Below, in pieces: positions 60,600-64,000 of a stretch of DNA of 64,000 bases. The DNA is from Variovorax sp. dw_308 (GTDB lineage Bacteria > Pseudomonadota > Gammaproteobacteria > Burkholderiales > Burkholderiaceae_C). The DNA is taken from positions 124,001 to 188,000 of the forward strand of contig NZ_JAATOM010000008.1 of assembly GCF_019207085.1 (NCBI RefSeq), read 5' to 3'. A program made the position numbers and the translations under genes. The notes below the pieces were generated by a model. That model was given only the letters and a program-made list of their open reading frames with translations. It did not search any database and was not told the origin of the DNA. How positions within the stretch are numbered: position 1 is the first letter of the stretch; each line of letters begins with the position of its first letter.

Positions 60600-61150
60600 A
60601 CGACAGTCCGGATCCGGGCCGGCGTGGCTGGCTTTTCGGTGGCGTGGCGTTGCTGGCCGCAGCGGCCGGCGCCGGCGGCGCCTGGTGGAAAGGGCGCCCA
60701 GGTACGTCCGACGCGAATGAGCCGATGGACGCGGCGTTCTGGGCGCGGCGTTTCGAGCGTCCGGAAGGCGGCGAAGTGGACTTCGCGGCGCTGCGCGGCA
60801 AACCGCTGCTGGTCAATTTCTGGGCGACATGGTGTCCGCCCTGCATTGAAGAACTGCCGATGGTTGATCGTTTCTTTCGCGATCAGGCGGCCAACGGCTG
60901 GCAAGTGATCGGTTTGGCCATCGATCAGCCGAGCGCGGTACGCAAGTTCCTGGAGCGCACGCCGGTATCCTTTCCCATCGGCCTTGCCGGCATGGAAGGT
61001 ACGGAGTTGCTGCGCCAGCTTGGCAATACGGGTGGCGGCTTGCCGTTCACAATGGTTGTCAACGCAGAAGGCGGCGTGGCCGCACGTAAGATGGGCAAAC
61101 TCGAACCCGCGGACCTCGATGCCTGGCGACGAGCGTCCGTTCACGGCTAG
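60596..61150 (+). CDS. TlpA/ResA-type thioredoxin-fold protein
   Basis: 184 residues. An N-terminal membrane anchor or signal (about 10-30) precedes a thioredoxin fold with the active-site motif WCPPC (Cys80, Cys83) and the cis-Pro loop GGGLPFTMVV. TlpA-type proteins face the periplasm and reduce disulphides, often for cytochrome c maturation or metal-site assembly. The ATG overlaps the previous gene's stop by four bases. No other cytochrome-maturation genes are nearby, so its partner is unknown. Confidence 0.88.
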   Translation: MNDSPDPGRRGWLFGGVALLAAAAGAGGAWWKGRPGTSDANEPMDAAFWARRFERPEGGEVDFAALRGKPLLVNFWATWCPPCIEELPMVDRFFRDQAANGWQVIGLAIDQPSAVRKFLERTPVSFPIGLAGMEGTELLRQLGNTGGGLPFTMVVNAEGGVAARKMGKLEPADLDAWRRASVHG

Positions 61151-61251
61151 AATCCGCCCATAACGCGGCATTTGGCACTAAAACGCCAACAATCGCCGAT
61201 TTTCAGGCGAGTTGATACATATGACCGGCAAAAGCTGGCGCTTGGAGGCCC

Positions 61252-61713
61252 ATGGATCTTCGTAAGCTAAAGACACTGATCGACCTCGTGTCTGAATCCA
61301 ATATTTCCGAACTTGAGATCACCGAAGCCGAAGGCAAGGTGCGCATCGTCAAGGCCGGCGCGTCGGCGCCCATGCAGTATGTGCAGACGCTCGCGGCACC
61401 CCAGCCTGCGCCCGCGCCAGCGCCGGGACAGGCTGCTGAAGCCTCGGCGCCCGCGCCCGCCGCGGTGGCCGCGCCCGCTGGCCACACGGTCAAGTCGCCG
61501 ATGGTCGGCACTTTCTACCGCGCTTCAAGCCCCGGCGCCCCGTCTTTTGTCGAAGTCGGCAGCCAGGTGAAGGAGGGCGACACGATCTGCATCATCGAGG
61601 CCATGAAGATCCTCAACGAGATCGAAGCCGACAAGTCCGGCACGATCACGCAGATCCTCGGCGAGAACGGCCAGGCCGTCGAGTACGGCCAACCGCTGTT
61701 CATCATCGAGTGA
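61252..61713 (+). CDS. accB: Biotin carboxyl carrier protein of acetyl-CoA carboxylase
   Basis: BCCP subunit of acetyl-CoA carboxylase, the first step of fatty-acid synthesis. It has 153 residues: an N-terminal helical part, a Pro/Ala-rich linker (about 48-80), and the biotinyl domain with EAMKILNEIEAD, in which Lys119 takes the biotin. GGAG (61242-61245) precedes the ATG. accC follows after 3 nt. The aroQ gene often found just upstream in Proteobacteria is absent; a thioredoxin-like gene is there instead. Confidence 0.96.
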   Translation: MDLRKLKTLIDLVSESNISELEITEAEGKVRIVKAGASAPMQYVQTLAAPQPAPAPAPGQAAEASAPAPAAVAAPAGHTVKSPMVGTFYRASSPGAPSFVEVGSQVKEGDTICIIEAMKILNEIEADKSGTITQILGENGQAVEYGQPLFIIE

Positions 61714-61716
61714 CCG

Positions 61717-63066
61717 ATGTTTAAGAAGATTCTGGTCGCGAATCGGGGGGAGATCGCCCTGAGAATTCAGCGCGCCTGCAGCGAGATGGGCATCAAGGCC
61801 GTCATGGTCTATTCGGAAGCCGACCGCGACGCCAAGTACGTCAAGCTGGCCCAGGAAGCGGTCTGCATCGGCCCGGCGCCGTCGTCCCAGAGCTACCTCA
61901 ACATGCCGGCCATCATCTCGGCGGCGGAAGTGACCGACGCCGAGGCGATCCACCCCGGCTACGGCTTCCTGAGCGAAAACGCCAACTTCGCCGAGCGCGT
62001 CGAGCAAAGCGGCTTCCAGTTCATCGGCCCGACGCCCGATAACATCCGCACGATGGGCGACAAGGTGTCGGCCAAGCAGGCCATGATCAAGGCCGGCGTG
62101 CCTTGCGTGCCAGGCTCCGAGGGCGAATTGTCCGACGACGCCGCCACCAACAAGCGCATTGCGCGCGCGATCGGCTATCCCGTCATCATCAAGGCCGCGG
62201 GCGGCGGCGGCGGGCGCGGCATGCGCGTGGTGCACACCGAAGCGGCCCTGGTCAACGCGATCCAGATGACCAAGGCGGAAGCCGGCGCGGCGTTCAACAA
62301 CGCGGCCGTCTACATGGAGAAGTTCCTCCAGAACCCGCGCCACATCGAGATCCAGGTCCTGGCCGACAAGTTCAAGAACGCGGTGTACCTCGGCGAACGC
62401 GACTGCTCGATGCAGCGGCGCCATCAGAAGGTGATCGAGGAGTCGCCCGCGCCCGGCATTCCGCGCAAGCTGATCGAGAAGATCGGCGAGCGTTGCGCGG
62501 CCGCCTGCAAGAAGATCGGCTACCGCGGCGCTGGCACCTTCGAGTTCCTCTACGAAGACGGCGAGTTCTACTTCATCGAGATGAACACGCGGGTGCAGGT
62601 CGAGCATCCGGTCACCGAGTTCACCACCGGCATCGACATCGTCAAGACGCAGATCATGGTGGCGGCCGGGGAAAAGCTTCCCTTCACGCAGCGCCAGATC
62701 GAGATGCGCGGCCATGCGATCGAATGCCGCATCAATGCCGAGGACGCGTGGAAATTCACGCCGTCGCCGGGCCGCATCACGATGTGGCATCCACCGGGCG
62801 GACCCGGCGTGCGCGTCGACTCGCATGTCTACACCAACTACTTCGTGCCGCCGAACTACGACTCGATGATCGGCAAGATCATCTGCTACGGCGACACCCG
62901 CGAGCAGGCCATGGCGCGCATGCGCACCGCCCTGAACGAGACGGTGGTCGAGGGCATCCAGACCAACATCCCGCTGCACCGCGAGTTGATGGTCGACGCC
63001 AAGTTCATGGCCGGCGGCACCAACATCCACTATCTCGAAGAGTGGTTGGCGGCGCACAAGCGCTGA
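61717..63066 (+). CDS. accC: Biotin carboxylase subunit of acetyl-CoA carboxylase
   Basis: ATP-grasp enzyme that carboxylates the biotin on AccB. Its 449 residues equal the E. coli length. KILVANRGEIALRIQRAC at the N-terminus, HPGYGFLSENANFAE, the glycine-rich ATP lid AAGGGGGRGMR, and EMNTRVQVEHPVTE are all conserved. The start lies 3 nt after accB, so the pair is co-expressed. Confidence 0.97.
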   Translation: MFKKILVANRGEIALRIQRACSEMGIKAVMVYSEADRDAKYVKLAQEAVCIGPAPSSQSYLNMPAIISAAEVTDAEAIHPGYGFLSENANFAERVEQSGFQFIGPTPDNIRTMGDKVSAKQAMIKAGVPCVPGSEGELSDDAATNKRIARAIGYPVIIKAAGGGGGRGMRVVHTEAALVNAIQMTKAEAGAAFNNAAVYMEKFLQNPRHIEIQVLADKFKNAVYLGERDCSMQRRHQKVIEESPAPGIPRKLIEKIGERCAAACKKIGYRGAGTFEFLYEDGEFYFIEMNTRVQVEHPVTEFTTGIDIVKTQIMVAAGEKLPFTQRQIEMRGHAIECRINAEDAWKFTPSPGRITMWHPPGGPGVRVDSHVYTNYFVPPNYDSMIGKIICYGDTREQAMARMRTALNETVVEGIQTNIPLHRELMVDAKFMAGGTNIHYLEEWLAAHKR

Positions 63067-63078
63067 GCGGCCCAGCCG

Positions 63079-63960
63079 GTGTTCGAACTTCGCTTGCTGG
63101 TTCCCGAGGACGGCGTAGAGAACGTCAGCGACGCGCTGGACGCGTTGGACGCACTGAGCGTTTCGGTCGAAGACGCGGATGCGCAGACCGATTCGGAGCA
63201 GGCGCTGTTCGGCGAACCCGGCATGCCGCCGCCGAAGGAAGGCTGGCAGCGCTCGCGCGTGATCGCGCTGTTTCCTAACGAGGCTGCCGCGCGCGAGGCT
63301 GCCACGGTACTGGAGTTGCAGGACTTCTTCCAGGGTTGCACCATCCTCGGCGTGATGGATGTCCCGGAGCAGGACTGGGTGCGGCTGACGCAATCGCAGT
63401 TCGCGCCGGTCGAGATCACGCCCGAGTTCTGGATCGTGCCGACCTGGCATGAACCGCCCGCGCAGGCCAGGCAGGTGATCCGGCTCGATCCGGGCCTGGC
63501 CTTCGGCACGGGCACGCATCCGACCACGCGCATGTGCCTGCGCTGGATTGCGGTGCATGGACTCGCGGGGCAGCGCGTGCTGGACTACGGCTGCGGTTCC
63601 GGCATCCTGGCGATCGGCGCGGCAAAGTATGGCGCGGCGCGCATCGACGCAGTCGACATCGACGAAGCCGCTGTCGAATCGACCCGTCTCAATGCCGAGG
63701 CCAACGCCGTTCAACTGAATGCGGGGCTTCCGGACGTAGCCGAAGGCCGCTACCAGACCGTGCTGGCCAACATCCTGGCGACGCCGCTCAAGCTGTTGGC
63801 GCCCCTGCTGTGCGGCCATGTCGCGCCCGGTGGATCGCTGGTGCTGGCCGGCATCCTCGAGCGGCAGGCCGAAGAGCTGAAAGAGGCCTATGCACCGTAT
63901 GCGCGCCTGCAGGTCAGCGACAGCGAGGACGGCTGGATTCTCATGACCGCCACGGTCTGA
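63079..63960 (+). CDS. prmA: Ribosomal protein L11 methyltransferase PrmA
   Basis: Trimethylates ribosomal protein L11 using SAM. It has 293 residues: an N-terminal L11-binding domain (about 1-100), then FGTGTHPTTRMCL, and the SAM-binding motif DYGCGSGILAIGA near 172-184. NILATPL is the family's NIL motif. The GTG start at 63079 follows homology (MFELRLLVPEDGVENVS). It lies 12 nt after accC, a common accBC-prmA arrangement. Confidence 0.95.
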   Translation: MFELRLLVPEDGVENVSDALDALDALSVSVEDADAQTDSEQALFGEPGMPPPKEGWQRSRVIALFPNEAAAREAATVLELQDFFQGCTILGVMDVPEQDWVRLTQSQFAPVEITPEFWIVPTWHEPPAQARQVIRLDPGLAFGTGTHPTTRMCLRWIAVHGLAGQRVLDYGCGSGILAIGAAKYGAARIDAVDIDEAAVESTRLNAEANAVQLNAGLPDVAEGRYQTVLANILATPLKLLAPLLCGHVAPGGSLVLAGILERQAEELKEAYAPYARLQVSDSEDGWILMTATV

Positions 63961-64000
63961 GCGTTCGCTCGCACTGTTGCCTGCGCTGGACATCGCGTGA

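Overview
The window is high-G+C chromosomal DNA of a betaproteobacterium, most likely Comamonadaceae and Variovorax-like. That placement is inferred from the gene order dksA - STAS protein - hslVU - mraZ, the HslV N-terminus, a Bug-type binding protein, a DUF4148 protein and the FtsZ tail; no database search was possible. No rRNA, tRNA, CRISPR array, transposase, integrase or phage gene was seen.

Layout. 1-6978: the 3' part of an rRNA methyltransferase, a CobW/COG0523 GTPase with a His-rich loop, a single-cysteine DksA, a STAS-like protein and the HslVU protease. 7124-26413: a complete division and cell-wall (dcw) cluster, mraZ-rsmH-ftsL-ftsI-murE-murF-mraY-murD-ftsW-murG-murC-ddl-ftsQ-ftsA-ftsZ-lpxC. 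Many genes overlap by 1-4 bases, and a promoter with four 10-bp operator repeats precedes mraZ. murD carries an acidic Pro/Ala/Glu-rich insertion of about 200 residues. 26433-29458: a tiny membrane protein, ruvC flanked by intergenic repeats, and a cdsA/plsC phospholipid pair. 29557-43161 is accessory: aroM, a LysR remnant, two paralogous PAS hybrid kinases, two OmpR-type regulators, hydrolases, an SDR, a MAPEG protein, an epoxide hydrolase and an IclR regulator. Nearly identical palindromes precede iclR and aroM.

43247-48470 (minus): an RNase II-type nuclease, a TonB-like protein, aroE and mtgA as one probable operon, plus a YqiA-like esterase. 48687-56571 (plus): a NarL-type two-component pair, a Bug protein, rodA, a serine hydrolase and tldD. 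56611-57933: a DAHP synthase gene preceded by an apparent attenuator, with a 24-codon leader peptide rich in Tyr/Phe/Trp, a terminator and a competing antiterminator arm. 57976-63960: a cupin protein, mpl, a conserved protein, a TlpA-type thioredoxin, accB, accC and prmA.

How it works together. Much of the window serves envelope construction: peptidoglycan precursor synthesis (murC-G, ddl, mraY), recycling (mpl), polymerisation (ftsI, ftsW, rodA, mtgA), the divisome (ftsL, ftsQ, ftsA, ftsZ), lipid A commitment (lpxC), phospholipid synthesis (plsC, cdsA) and fatty-acid initiation (accBC). The most notable signals are the aromatic leader/attenuator before aroG, the murD insertion, the shared IclR-type palindrome, a family of intergenic inverted repeats, and several genes whose -10-like box lies 6-8 bases before the start codon, which suggests leaderless mRNAs.
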